Positions 43,284 through 52,700 of a stretch of DNA of 64,000 bases are shown piece by piece. The stretch is from contig CAVSHI010000006.1 in assembly GCA_963727845.1 (NCBI GenBank), positions 434,001-498,000 on the forward strand, in the 5' to 3' direction. Numbering within the stretch: the first letter of the stretch is position 1; each line of letters opens with the position of its first letter. The notes under the pieces are model-generated. The model made no database searches, was not told where the DNA came from, and was given only the letters and a program-made list of their open reading frames with translations. Source of the stretch: JBEKTW01 sp963727845 (GTDB taxonomy: Bacteria > Bacteroidota > Ignavibacteria > UBA10030 > SZUA-254). The position numbers were made by a program, and so were the translations under genes.

Positions 43284-45357
43284 ATGACACTCCGTAAACT
43301 GGAAATATACCTCGGTGTTTCGATCTCTCTACTGGCGTTCGCCGTCTATGTCGCGACGCTGTGCCCGACGGTGGATTTCATCGACGCCGGCGAGCTTGCT
43401 ACGGTTGTGACGACGCTTGGAATTGCACACCCGACCGGCTACCCGCTTTTCACCCTCATCGGCTGGATATTTGCACACCTTCCGCTTGGCTATCGGGTTA
43501 TCTATAACCTCAATCTGATGGCTGCGGTCGAATGCTCGGCCGCGCTCTTTTTCTTCTTCCGGTTCCTTGTTTTTTTTGTGGGTGAATTCACGTTGAGGCG
43601 AGGCGCCGGCAGTTCCGGAATGGCGGTAAATGAAAAAGTGACGGAGAAGAACTTTGTTCATGTGATTGTCCCGGCGCTGTGCGGAACGCTCGCTCTCGCC
43701 TTCTCTGCGGTGTTCTGGTCGCAGTCGAATTCGATCGAAGTGTATCCGCTCCACACTCTCTTTCTGTCAGTGGTTCTGCTTCTGTTCACAAAGGCGGTGG
43801 TGTACGAGAATGCGGGTGGGAGGGAAGGGGAAACAGCCGATGCGCGTCTGCGCCGAAGTTTGTGGTTAGGATTTGCCTATGTCCTAGGACTGGCCTTCAC
43901 AAACCATATGACGACGGTCCTGCTGGCCCCGGCATTCATGTATTTTTACTTTTCGATGTGTGGATTCGGTCCCGGAGCCTGGAGACGGATTCTCACGCTT
44001 GCGGTTCCGTTTGTGGCCGGATTGTCCGTGTACGTTTATTTTGTGATCAGGTCCTCGGGCCACCCATTGCTGAACTGGGGGAACCCGCAGTCGTTCGAGC
44101 GATTGATGTGGCACATGGGCGGCAAGCAGTATCGCGTATGGATGTTTTCTTCGTTCGAAAGCGCATCGAAACAATTAAATTATTTTTGGACGACGTTACC
44201 GAGCAACTACGCCTATATTCCGCTCGTACTCGCGCTTGCAGGAGTCTGGTCGTTCCTGGCCAGAGGCGTCAAGGTGTTCACGACTGTCATAGCTTTCAAT
44301 GTTGCGGTCGGATTAATTTCGTACGTCGTTGCCCAAATGACGGAATTCACCCCGGAAGTGTTCTGGACCGCCTATTACATTTGCTTCTGTGTCTTCTGGA
44401 TCATTCTCGCTTTGAAGGAGAAGCTGAATCCGTTCATTTTCACCTTACTGCTGTTTGAATCGTGTGTTCTGTATGCGATCAATTACGACATTCATGACAT
44501 CGATTCATACTTCCTGCTCGCGTACTACGCGGTTGCAATCTGGATCGCCGTGGGTGCGGGGAGCGCATTGCGGTTGATCGCCGGGAAGGTCGCGATGCGT
44601 GCGCTGGCGGCCGTCCTCGTTGCCGGTGCTCTCGTTCCGCTTTTCATCAATTATGAGAAAGTGGACGGGAGCAAGAATTTTATGGTGGAGGATTACACGA
44701 AGAACATGTTCGCTTCGTTCGAGCCGAATGCGATCGTTGTATCGTACCAGTGGGATTACTTCGTGTCGTCGGCTTACTACTTTCAACTTGTCGAGCATTC
44801 TCCGTCCGGACGTCGTGGTCATCGACAAGGAGCTGATGCGGCGGTCGTGGTACTACGCACAGCTTGAAACCCGGTATCCATGGCTGGTGCAGCAATCAAG
44901 AAAAGAAATGGACGAATTCCTCCATGAGCTGTACAAGTTTGAGCACGAGCTGCCGTACAATTCACAGACGATAGAATACCGCTACGCGGCACTCATCAAA
45001 AGCTTCATCGACAGGAACATCACGACACGCCCAGTCTACGTAACGCATGAGATCGAGGATCAGTATATCGCAGGCTATCAGCGACTGCCCTCCGGGTTGG
45101 CCTTCCGGCTGAGCTCGGACACCTCGTTTCATGATCTTCCGATGCCCGACCTCAAGTTTCGAGTTCCCGCGAGGATGGATATTCTTACGCAGCAAATGAT
45201 ATTGATTTATGCCCGGGCATACACAAACAAGGCAATCTACTTGCACTATTTCGGCAAAAGGGCCGAATGTGTTGAATTTTTAAACAGAGCGCTGGAAATC
45301 TCGCCCGATTTTAAAGAGGCACTCGTCCTGAAAGGGCAGGTCATTCAGGGGAGGTAG
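43284..45357 (+). CDS. DUF2723-family membrane protein, interrupted by a +1 frameshift
   Basis: Polytopic membrane protein related to protein O-mannosyltransferase-like GT-C enzymes. The N-terminus has the family's acidic loop (FIDAGELATVVTTLGIAHPTGYP region) followed by about a dozen hydrophobic segments to residue 475. At about 44798 an extra T (GAG CAT TCT where GAG CAT CTC CGT CCG fits) breaks the frame; in the +1 frame the soluble C-terminal part continues RPDVVVIDKELMRRSWYYAQ and ends in a TPR-like unit (RAECVEFLNRALEISPDFKE). Joined length is about 690 residues, normal for the family. The substrate is unknown. Confidence 0.85.
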
Positions 45358-45401
45358 GCGTTCCCATTTCTGAAAAAGTTGAAAATCCCGGGATGGAATA
45401 A

Positions 45402-45429
45402 TTGACTTTTAATGGAAAAATCTTATATT
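45402..45429 (+). promoter_or_regulatory. Sigma70-like promoter of the tRNA/secE/nusG cluster
   Basis: TTGACT (45402-45407), 16-base spacer, TATATT (45424-45429). It is followed by a T-run and a 200-base leader before the first tRNA. Confidence 0.55.
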
Positions 45430-45451
45430 AGTAGTCTAGATTTTTTTTGGA

Positions 45452-45525
45452 AATCCACCTTTACACCCAGGAAATGCACGAAAACCCAATCGACAGCATG
45501 AGGGTCGTGCTGCATTTGGTGGATT
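45452..45525 (+). other. Structured leader of unknown function before the tRNA cluster
   Basis: Three nested stems: AATCCACC (45452-45459) with GGTGGATT (45518-45525), AAATG (45472-45476) with CATTT (45513-45517), CAGCA (45494-45498) with TGCTG (45508-45512). On the 3' side the three arms are contiguous, so the pairing set is unlikely to be chance. The rest of 45430-45655 shows no gene. Could be a small RNA or a processing signal. Confidence 0.5.
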
Positions 45526-45655
45526 CTTGTGTTTGAAATGAAAAATTTGGGGGCGACATCGAAGGGAATTCTGCGTTCCAGCGAGGTTGTGAGCGCGGAA
45601 ATCTTTGATGGTCCGGTATTTGGAAGCAGGAAGTCCGGATACCAAATGAGTGTAC

Positions 45656-45731
45656 GCTGAAGTAGCTCAGTTGGTAGAGCAGCTGATTTGTAATCAGCAG
45701 GTTGTCGGTCCAAATCCGACCTTCAGCTCCA
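45656..45731 (+). tRNA. tRNA-Thr (anticodon TGT), CCA encoded
   Basis: Cloverleaf fits: acceptor GCTGAAG/CTTCAGC, D arm GCTC/GAGC, anticodon stem GCTGA/TCAGC with loop TTTGTAA (anticodon TGT at 45689-45691), T stem GTCGG/CCGAC. Discriminator T and CCA are encoded. The T loop reads TCCAAAT; position 55, almost always T (pseudouridine), is C. Confidence 0.9.
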
Positions 45732-45799
45732 CGAAATGAGTGAGCTACTGGCTCCCTCGATGAGTAGATTCGAAAGTGAGAAACGCCGTACGGAGCTGA

Positions 45800-45882
45800 G
45801 GGCAGGTAGCGAAGCGGTCAAACGCAACAGACTGTAAATCTGTCGGCTTCGGCCTTCGGAGGTTCGATTCCTCCCCTGCCCA
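45800..45882 (+). tRNA. tRNA-Tyr (anticodon GTA)
   Basis: Acceptor GGGCAGG/CCTGCCC, anticodon loop CTGTAAA (GTA at 45834-45836), long class II variable arm CGGCTTCGGCCTTCG, T arm GGAGG-TTCGATT-CCTCC. CCA is not encoded. Confidence 0.93.
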
Positions 45883-45947
45883 CGATAACCGTGAGGCGGT
45901 GTATCACTGACGGACAGGGTAAGTCGCGAACAGCATCGGTTCTGTTT

Positions 45948-46020
45948 GCGGGAGTAACTCAGTTGGTAGAGTCACAGCCTTCCAAGCTGTTGGTCGCGGG
46001 TTCGAGTCCCGTCTCCCGCT
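45948..46020 (+). tRNA. tRNA-Gly (anticodon TCC)
   Basis: Acceptor GCGGGAG/CTCCCGC, anticodon stem ACAGC/GCTGT with loop CTTCCAA (TCC at 45981-45983), T loop TTCGAGT. No encoded CCA. Confidence 0.93.
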
Positions 46021-46120
46021 CTCGAAGATGTGAGTTGCTTCGTTGATCTGTTGAAGAGTACCATCGCCCGCGGAGTACCGGCGGAAGGGGGGACACCGGA
46101 ATCTCCCGCTGAGTCGAGTC

Positions 46121-46193
46121 GCTTGCGTAGCTCAGTTGGTAGAGCACATCCTTGGTAAGGATGAGGTCATCGGTTCAAACCCGATCGCAAGCT
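46121..46193 (+). tRNA. tRNA-Thr (anticodon GGT)
   Basis: Acceptor GCTTGCG/CGCAAGC, anticodon stem CATCC/GGATG with loop TTGGTAA (GGT at 46154-46156), T loop TTCAAAC. A second threonine acceptor, differing from the TGT gene at 45656. No encoded CCA. Confidence 0.93.
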
Positions 46194-46231
46194 CGCACTG
46201 TCAACAATTTATCAGTTAGGAGTTTTTACAC

Positions 46232-46381
46232 ATGAGAGAAATCATAACGCTGGAATGCACGGACTGCAAGCGCCGCAATTATACAACCACGAAGAACAAG
46301 AAGAAACAATCAGGCAGAGTAGAATACAAGAAGTTTTGCCCCTGGTGCAGTAAGCACACGCAGCATAAAGAGACGAAGTAG
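46232..46381 (+). CDS. rpmG: 50S ribosomal protein L33
   Basis: 49 residues, zinc-binding (C+) L33: two Cys pairs, CTDC and CPWC, bracket a Lys-rich strand (KNKKKQ). AGGAG lies 8 bases before ATG. Located between tRNA-Thr and tRNA-Trp just before secE-nusG, the usual bacterial position. Confidence 0.95.
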   Translation: MREIITLECTDCKRRNYTTTKNKKKQSGRVEYKKFCPWCSKHTQHKETK

Positions 46382-46389
46382 CTGTTTCT

Positions 46390-46463
46390 ACGTCAGTAGC
46401 TCAATTGGCTAGAGCAGCGGTCTCCAAAACCGCAGGTTGGGGGTTCGAGTCCCTCCTGACGTG
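46390..46463 (+). tRNA. tRNA-Trp (anticodon CCA)
   Basis: Acceptor ACGTCAG/CTGACGT, anticodon loop CTCCAAA (CCA at 46434-46436), T arm GGGGG-TTCGAGT-CCCTC. Lies between rpmG and secE as in many bacteria. Confidence 0.93.
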
Positions 46464-46505
46464 CATCTACTACGATGTTTGAATCGTTCTAAATAAGAGA
46501 AATCC

Positions 46506-46688
46506 ATGAAAGACAAAATACTAGCATTCTTTACCGAAGCGGTCAAGGAAATGAAAAAGGTCACCTGGCCTCATAAAGATGAGCTCCGGGATTCGACCGT
46601 CATCGTGCTGATTGTCTGCGGTGTTATCGCGCTCTTTGTCTATGGCGTTGATCTGGTCGTGAGCAATGTGTTGAAGGCAATTCAGTGA
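46506..46688 (+). CDS. secE: Preprotein translocase subunit SecE
   Basis: 60 residues, single-membrane-segment form. The amphipathic helix with EMKKVTWPHKDEL is the family signature, followed by one membrane helix (IVLIVCGVIALFVYGVDLVV). It stabilises SecY in the translocon. The stop overlaps the nusG start (GTGA). Confidence 0.95.
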   Translation: MKDKILAFFTEAVKEMKKVTWPHKDELRDSTVIVLIVCGVIALFVYGVDLVVSNVLKAIQ

Positions 46689-47251
46689 CGGAACTGGATG
46701 TGAACAATCCGCAGCCGCAAAGACGATGGTATGTCGTCCGGATCTACTCCGGCCATGAGAACAAGGTAAAGGCGTACCTGGAGAGCGAGGTCAAACTCGC
46801 TCACCTCGATGACAGGATATGCACCGTCATGGTTCCCTCGGAGAAGATTTTTGAAGTGCGTGATGGCAAGAAAAAGAGCAAAACGAGGTCCTTTTTCCCC
46901 GGGTATATTCTCGTCGAAGCCGTGCTCGACAAAGAGACGAAGTACTTCATCCTCAATGCTCCCTCCGTCATGGGATTTGTTGGCGGGATCAAAGGCGACC
47001 CGGTTGCCCTCCAGCCGGACGAGGTGAAACGCCTTATGGGCAAGATGGAGGAACGGAAAGACGTCGAAGTCCTGGCCGTGCCCTTCCACGTCGGTGAACC
47101 GGTGAAGGTCATCGACGGTCCGTTCAACAATTTCACCGGCATCGTGCAGGATGTAAACGAAGAGAAAATGAAGTTGAGGGTCATGGTGAGTATTTTCGGA
47201 AGGAAAACCCCGGTCGAGCTGGACTTCAATCAGGTTGAAATAGAAAAGTAA
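46685..47251 (+). CDS. nusG: Transcription elongation/antitermination factor NusG
   Basis: 188 residues: NGN domain (RWYVVRIYSGHENKVKAYLE), the FPGYILVEA motif, and a C-terminal KOW domain (GEPVKVIDGPFNNFTGIV). Couples RNA polymerase to ribosomes or Rho. GTG start at 46685 overlaps secE by 4 bases. Confidence 0.95.
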   Translation: MTELDVNNPQPQRRWYVVRIYSGHENKVKAYLESEVKLAHLDDRICTVMVPSEKIFEVRDGKKKSKTRSFFPGYILVEAVLDKETKYFILNAPSVMGFVGGIKGDPVALQPDEVKRLMGKMEERKDVEVLAVPFHVGEPVKVIDGPFNNFTGIVQDVNEEKMKLRVMVSIFGRKTPVELDFNQVEIEK

Positions 47252-47273
47252 TTATCCGGAAGGAACACATGGT

Positions 47274-47696
47274 ATGAAAAAAATAACCGGTTTCATCAAA
47301 CTCCAAATTCCCGGCGGCCAGGCGAATCCGGCCCCGCCGGTCGGTCCGGCTCTCGGACAAAAAGGCGTCAACATCATGGAGTTTTGCAAGCAGTTCAATG
47401 CGAAAACGAAGGAAAAGCCCGGCCTCATCATCCCCGTGGTGATCACCGTCTATTCCGATAAGTCATTTACGTTCATCACCAAAACCCCTCCGGCCTCGGT
47501 GCTGCTGCTGAAAGCATCCAAACTTGAAAAGGGTTCCGGCGAACCGAACCGGACAAAGGTCGGAAAAGTCACGACCCAGCAGGTGCGAGAGATTGCTGAA
47601 ATGAAAATGCCCGACCTCAACGCTCATGACATCGAAGCGGCGATGGCGATGGTCAAAGGCACGGCGCGCAGCATGGGAATCACGGTAGAAGATTAA
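47274..47696 (+). CDS. rplK: 50S ribosomal protein L11
   Basis: 140 residues. N-terminal PGGQANPAPPVGPALGQ proline hinge and C-terminal rRNA-binding domain with MPDLNAHD and GTARSMGI. Forms the GTPase-centre stalk base with 23S rRNA. Followed 74 bases later by rplA. Confidence 0.96.
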   Translation: MKKITGFIKLQIPGGQANPAPPVGPALGQKGVNIMEFCKQFNAKTKEKPGLIIPVVITVYSDKSFTFITKTPPASVLLLKASKLEKGSGEPNRTKVGKVTTQQVREIAEMKMPDLNAHDIEAAMAMVKGTARSMGITVED

Positions 47697-47770
47697 TTTT
47701 CATCGTGGGAGTCTGAAGAGGTGCTCTCTCAACGACGTTACGACCACAACATTGGCAGGAAAGCAGAATT

Positions 47771-48466
47771 ATGAACGATAGTAAACGATATAAAGCGGCT
47801 GCGGGAAAAGTCGACCCGTCCAAGGAATATACGGTAGAAGAAGCAGTCGAGAAGGTCAAAGAAATGGCATCGGCGAAGTTCGTCGAGGCCGTTGACGTGG
47901 CAGTTCGCCTGGGTGTCGACCCGAAGAAAGCCGACCAGGCCATCCGTGGCACCGTGGCCCTTCCCCACGGCATCGGCAAGGAAGTACGCGTTCTCGTCCT
48001 TGCGCGGCCTCCGAAAGATGAGGAAGCGAAAGGAGCGGGTGCCGACCACGCCGGTTTTCAGGACTATATCGATAAGATCAAACAGGGGTGGGCGGAGATT
48101 GATGTGATCATCGCGACGCCCGACTCGATGGGTGAAGTCGGAAAGCTGGGGAAAATACTCGGCCCCCGCGGGCTCATGCCGAATCCGAAAAGTGGAACAG
48201 TGACCATAGACGTTGCCAAGGCTGTGAAAGAAGTGAAAGCCGGGAAGATTGAATTTCGTGTCGACAAAGCCGGCATTCTCCACGCGACGATCGGCAAAGT
48301 GAATTTTGAGAAAGAGAAGCTGGTGGAGAACGTGAACGCGTTCCTGAGTACCGTCATCCGTTTGAAACCCTCGAGCGCAAAGGGACAGTACATCAAGAGC
48401 ATTGCGATTTCCAGTACGATGGGACCCGGCGTCCATATCGATCGCAGCGCAGCCGGTGTTCATTAG
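47771..48466 (+). CDS. rplA: 50S ribosomal protein L1
   Basis: 231 residues. L1 stalk protein; family motifs are VDVAVRLGVDP, GTVALPHGIGK and GPRGLMPNPKSGTV. In many bacteria L1 also represses its own operon. Confidence 0.96.
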   Translation: MNDSKRYKAAAGKVDPSKEYTVEEAVEKVKEMASAKFVEAVDVAVRLGVDPKKADQAIRGTVALPHGIGKEVRVLVLARPPKDEEAKGAGADHAGFQDYIDKIKQGWAEIDVIIATPDSMGEVGKLGKILGPRGLMPNPKSGTVTIDVAKAVKEVKAGKIEFRVDKAGILHATIGKVNFEKEKLVENVNAFLSTVIRLKPSSAKGQYIKSIAISSTMGPGVHIDRSAAGVH

Positions 48467-48481
48467 AACATAGAATATTAC

Positions 48482-48541
48482 GCACTCGGTTCATGGAACC
48501 ATGCTCGCTGTTCCCCCCGCGGGGAAGCTTCTCAGTGAGCA
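48482..48541 (+). promoter_or_regulatory. Candidate L10 leader (autoregulatory RNA)
   Basis: Between rplA and rplJ the RNA can fold with CACT (48483) pairing AGTG (48534), an inner CATG/CATG hairpin and a perfect TTCCCC/GGGGAA hairpin (48511-48526). Position and shape match the L10(L12)4-binding leader known upstream of rplJ. Inferred from location and stems only. Confidence 0.55.
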
Positions 48542-48562
48542 AAACAATAACATGAGGAAACA

Positions 48563-49085
48563 ATGAAACGTTCTGAAAAAGAACAAATCATTTCAGAAGT
48601 GAAGGAACAGGTCGCACGTGCGAAAAGCATGTTCTTCGCAGACTTCACGGGAATCACCGTCGAGGAGGTCAACGAGCTTCGTCGTGAATTCCGTAAGTCG
48701 AATGTCGGTTATCGTGTTGTGAAGAACACGCTCGTCCGCAAGGCCCTCGAAGGCATTTCGGGATACGACAAGGTGAACGAAAATCTTGTGGGTCCTGACG
48801 GCAATTGCCTTCGGGTACGACGATCCGGTCCTTCCCGCCAAAATCATCAAGAAGTTCCGGGACAAGCATCAAAAGCTGAACGTGAAGGTCTGCGTGCTCG
48901 AGAGCCAGGTGTATGAAGGACGTAAGCTCGACGAGCTGGCAAAGCTTCCTTCGCGCGCTGAGACTGTTGCGGGAATTCTTGGTACGATTCAGGCCCCGGT
49001 CACGGGGATCGTTGGCTGCATCGCGGCAGTTATGCGCGACCTGGTTTACGTCGTTGACGCCATCGAAAAGAAGAAGGCGGCTTAA
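48563..49085 (+). CDS. rplJ: 50S ribosomal protein L10, interrupted by a +1 frameshift
   Basis: Stalk protein that anchors L7/L12 dimers. The first frame gives KEQIISEVKEQVARAKSMFF, VGYRVVKNTLVRKAL and stays L10-like until NENLVGP (about 48796). One extra base there (GGT CCT G ACG GCA) puts the rest in the +1 frame, which reads TAIAFGYDDPVLPAKIIKKF and goes to the natural end (VDAIEKKKAA). Joined length is about 174 residues, exactly that of L10. The gene is essential, so either the extra base is a sequence error or ribosomes shift here. Confidence 0.92.
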
Positions 49086-49129
49086 TTCGAATATCACTTC
49101 ATTCATCTTAGAACAAGGAGAAACAAATC

Positions 49130-49507
49130 ATGTCAGTTATTCAGGAAATTGTTGAGAAAATAGAGAAGCTCACGCTCTTGGAAGCCGCCGAGCTGAAGAA
49201 GGCGCTCGAAGAGAAATTCGGCGTTACAGCCGCTGCACCGATGATGATGGCCGGAGCCATGCCGGGCGCAGCCGCAGCCGCTCCCGTCGAAGAGAAAACC
49301 GAGTTCACCGTTCTGCTGAAAGCCGCCGGTGCACAGAAGATCAACGTCATTAAGGTCGTCCGTGCTGCCACCGGTCTCGGTTTGAAGGAAGCAAAGGATC
49401 TCGTGGACGGTGCCCCGAAGAACGTGAAAGAAAGTGTGAATAAGGATGAAGCCGAAAAATTGAAGAAGGAACTCGAGGAAGCCGGCGCCCAGGTGGAGTT
49501 GAAGTAG
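49130..49507 (+). CDS. rplL: 50S ribosomal protein L7/L12
   Basis: 125 residues: N-terminal dimerisation helices, an Ala/Met/Gly hinge (MMMAGAMPGAAAAAP) and the C-terminal factor-binding domain with VIKVVRAATGLGLKEAKDLV. Recruits elongation factors. AAGGAG lies about 10 bases before the ATG. Confidence 0.97.
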   Translation: MSVIQEIVEKIEKLTLLEAAELKKALEEKFGVTAAAPMMMAGAMPGAAAAAPVEEKTEFTVLLKAAGAQKINVIKVVRAATGLGLKEAKDLVDGAPKNVKESVNKDEAEKLKKELEEAGAQVELK

Positions 49508-49517
49508 CCGGATCCTT

Positions 49518-49633
49518 CGATTTTTTCAAGAAAATCGGATTCAAACTTTTTTCACTCAATCGGTGTTTAAGAATAAGACCTCAACTATCAAAAATTACGA
49601 TGGCAGCCGGTAGCCTCTTTGCCAAAAAAGAGG
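49518..49633 (+). terminator. Two weak hairpins between rplL and rpoB, possible attenuator
   Basis: CGATTTT/AAAATCG at 49518-49537 followed by ACTTTTTT, and CCTCTTT/AAAGAGG at 49614-49633. Partial termination between rplJL and rpoBC is known in other bacteria and would set the lower rpoBC level; here the stems are AU-rich, so this is tentative. Confidence 0.4.
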
Positions 49634-49737
49634 TTATCGGTTTGCTGTTTAATTTTCGTTCAGCCGCGCGCGCGGAAGTTACGCCTAACAGATCATTGAC
49701 CGGTCATTGTACATATTACTATAGAGGAGAATGACTT

Positions 49738-52700
49738 TTGAAAAGTCAATCAAATTCTTCCAACGGACGCATAACATTCTCAAAGATACCCCAGCTGACG
49801 GAATACCCCGACCTGCTGAATGTGCAGTTGGAATCGTGGGAACATTTCCTCCAGACAGCCGCCGCTCCCGATAAGCGGAAGAACCAGGGCCTTCAGCAAA
49901 TCTTCCGGATGAACTTCCCCATCACGGATGCCCGGGAAAACTATATCCTGGAGTTCGTGGAGTATTACGTCGAGAAGCCGAAGTATACCGTCGTAGAGTG
50001 CGTCGAACGCGGACTCACGTTTGCCGTTCCCCTCAAGGCGAAATTGCGCCTCTCGTCAAAGAGCGAAGACGGCAAGAGTTATGTCGATACGATCGAACAG
50101 GACGTTTACCTCGGCAACCTGCCATCGATGACGAACCGTGGAACGTTCATCATCAACGGTGCGGAGCGCGTGGTCGTAAGTCAGCTGCATCGTTCCCCCG
50201 GCGTATTCTTTGATGAGACCGTCCACCCGAACGGAATGTCAATCTACTCGGCCCGCATCATCCCGTTGCGCGGGTCGTGGCTGGAATTCACGACCGACAT
50301 CAGCAATGTCATGTACATTTACATCGACCGCAAGAAAAAATTTCCGGTCACCACACTCCTGCGTGCCCTCGGATACTCTTCGGACGATGAGATCCTGCAG
50401 CTCTTCAACCTCGTTGAAGAGATCGATGCACACAAAGTTGACCTGAAAGACTATGTCGGCCGGGTCGTGTGCAGCGATGTGGTCGACAAAAAAACCGGCG
50501 AGATTTTCATCAGCAAGGATTCTCCGTTCACGGAAGACCTGATGAAGCGCGCGAAAAAATCCGAGCTCAAGAAAATTCGTTTTCTCAAGTATGAAGGGAC
50601 GGGCGAAAGCTCCGTTATCGCGAATACTATTCAGAAAGACACCGCCCGCTCCGGTGAAGAGGCGCTCAATGCCATCTACCAGCAACTGCGCTCGGGCGAA
50701 GCCCCCGACCTGGAGACGGCCAAGAATCTCCTCGACCGCCTTTTCTTCAATGAAAAGCGTTACGACATAGGCGACGTCGGTCGTTATCGCATGAATGCGA
50801 AACTGAGCCTGTCAACCCCGGCGACTCTCACGACGCTCACCAAGGATGACATTATCGCGATCATCAACTACCTCATCGAGCTCCAGCAGGGGAAGAAGTC
50901 GGTGGACGACATCGACCACCTCGGCAACCGCCGGGTGCGGACCGTCGGAGAGCAGATTGCACAGCAATTCAATATCGGCCTCGTTCGAATGGCTCGAACC
51001 ATTCGCGAGCGCCTCAGTCTGCGCGACCAGGAAAAACTCACCCCGCAAGACCTGGTGAATGCGCGGACGATCACGAGCGTCATCAATGCTTTCTACGGGA
51101 CGAACCAGTTATCGCAGTTCATGGACCAGACCAACCCGCTGGCAGAGATCACGCACAAGCGGCGCATGTCCGCTCTTGGTCCGGGCGGCCTCACCCGCGA
51201 GCGCGCTGGGTTTGAAGTCCGCGACGTGCACTATACCCATTACGGCCGGCTCTGCCCGATTGAGACCCCCGAAGGTCCCAACATCGGACTGATCTCATCG
51301 CTGTGTATTCACGCCCGCGTGAACGAGTTTGGCTTCATCGAGACTCCGTACCGGAAGATCAAGAGCAAAAAGGTCACCGACGAAGTCGAGTATATGACGG
51401 CCGAAAGGGAAGACCAGTTCGTCATAGCGCAGGCTACGACCCCGGTCGATGACAAGGGAAGTTTCCTCACGGAGCGCGTGAAAGCGAGATTCCAGAGCGA
51501 CTATCCGTTGTCGAAACCCGATGAGGTTCACTACATGGACGTTGCCCCGAGTCAGATCGTGAGTGCGGCGGCGGCGCTCATTCCGTTCCTTGAGCATGAC
51601 GATGCGAACCGCGCTCTCATGGGTTCGAACATGCAGCGCCAGGCGGTGCCGCTCCTCAGGCCCGCGACGCCGATTGTCGGAACCGGGCTCGAAGAAAAAG
51701 TGGCTCACGACGCCCGCACTCTGATTGTTGCCGACCGGAACGGCGTTATCGAATTTGTCGATTCCAACCGGATCCTGGTCAACTATGACATCGACGAGGA
51801 GAGCGTCGAAGCGATCGTGAGTTTCGATGAGAAAAAGAAAGTGGAATACCGGCTCGTCAAGTTCTTCCGGACCAACCAGGATACCTGCATCAACCAGCGT
51901 TCGGTCGTACGGCCCGGACAGAAAGTGAAAAAGGGAGATGTTCTCGCCGACGGATGCGCAACGGATCGCGGCGAGCTCGCCCTCGGGCGGAATGTCCTCG
52001 TGGCTTTCATGCCGTGGCGCGGATACAACTTCGAAGACGCCATCGTACTGAGCGAACGTCTGGTCGCCGAGGACGTGTTCACGTCCCTTCATATCGAAGA
52101 GTTTGAGCTGCAGGTGAGGGACACAAAGCGCGGCGAAGAAGAATTCACTGCGGAGATCCCGAACGTGAGCGAAGAGGCCGTGAAAGATCTGGATGAAAAC
52201 GGAGTCGTCCGCGTCGGAGCCGAGGTCCATGAAGGAGACATCCTCATCGGAAAAATCACTCCAAAAGGCGAGACCGAATCCACGCCCGAGGAAAAACTTC
52301 TCAAGGCGATATTCGGAGAAAAAGCGGGCGATGTGAAGGATGCCTCATTGAAAGCGCCGCCCGGCATGAAAGGCGTCGTCATTGCCACCAAGCTCTTCAG
52401 CAGGAAGAAACGGGATTCGGAATCGAAGAAGAGTGAGAAACGAATTTCCGAGCAACTCGACCGTTCCTTGAAGAACGACCTGAAGGAAAACGACGAGAAG
52501 TTGGTGAGAAAACTCACCTTGCTGATGAACGGAGAAAAATCTCTGGGCATCCGCAATTCATCGGGTGATGTTGTCATCCGGGGTGGCACGCAAATCAAGG
52601 AGGATACGTTCTCCAGTTTGACGGGTTTGGAGAAGCTGGATTCGTCGCAGGAGTGGGTGGAAGACAAGCGGAAGAACAACCTGGTGACGAGAATCTACCA

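Noticed and set aside
46121..46193. Second tRNA-Thr as a duplicate of the first
   Set aside because: Anticodon (GGT versus TGT) and stems differ, so they are ordinary isoacceptors.
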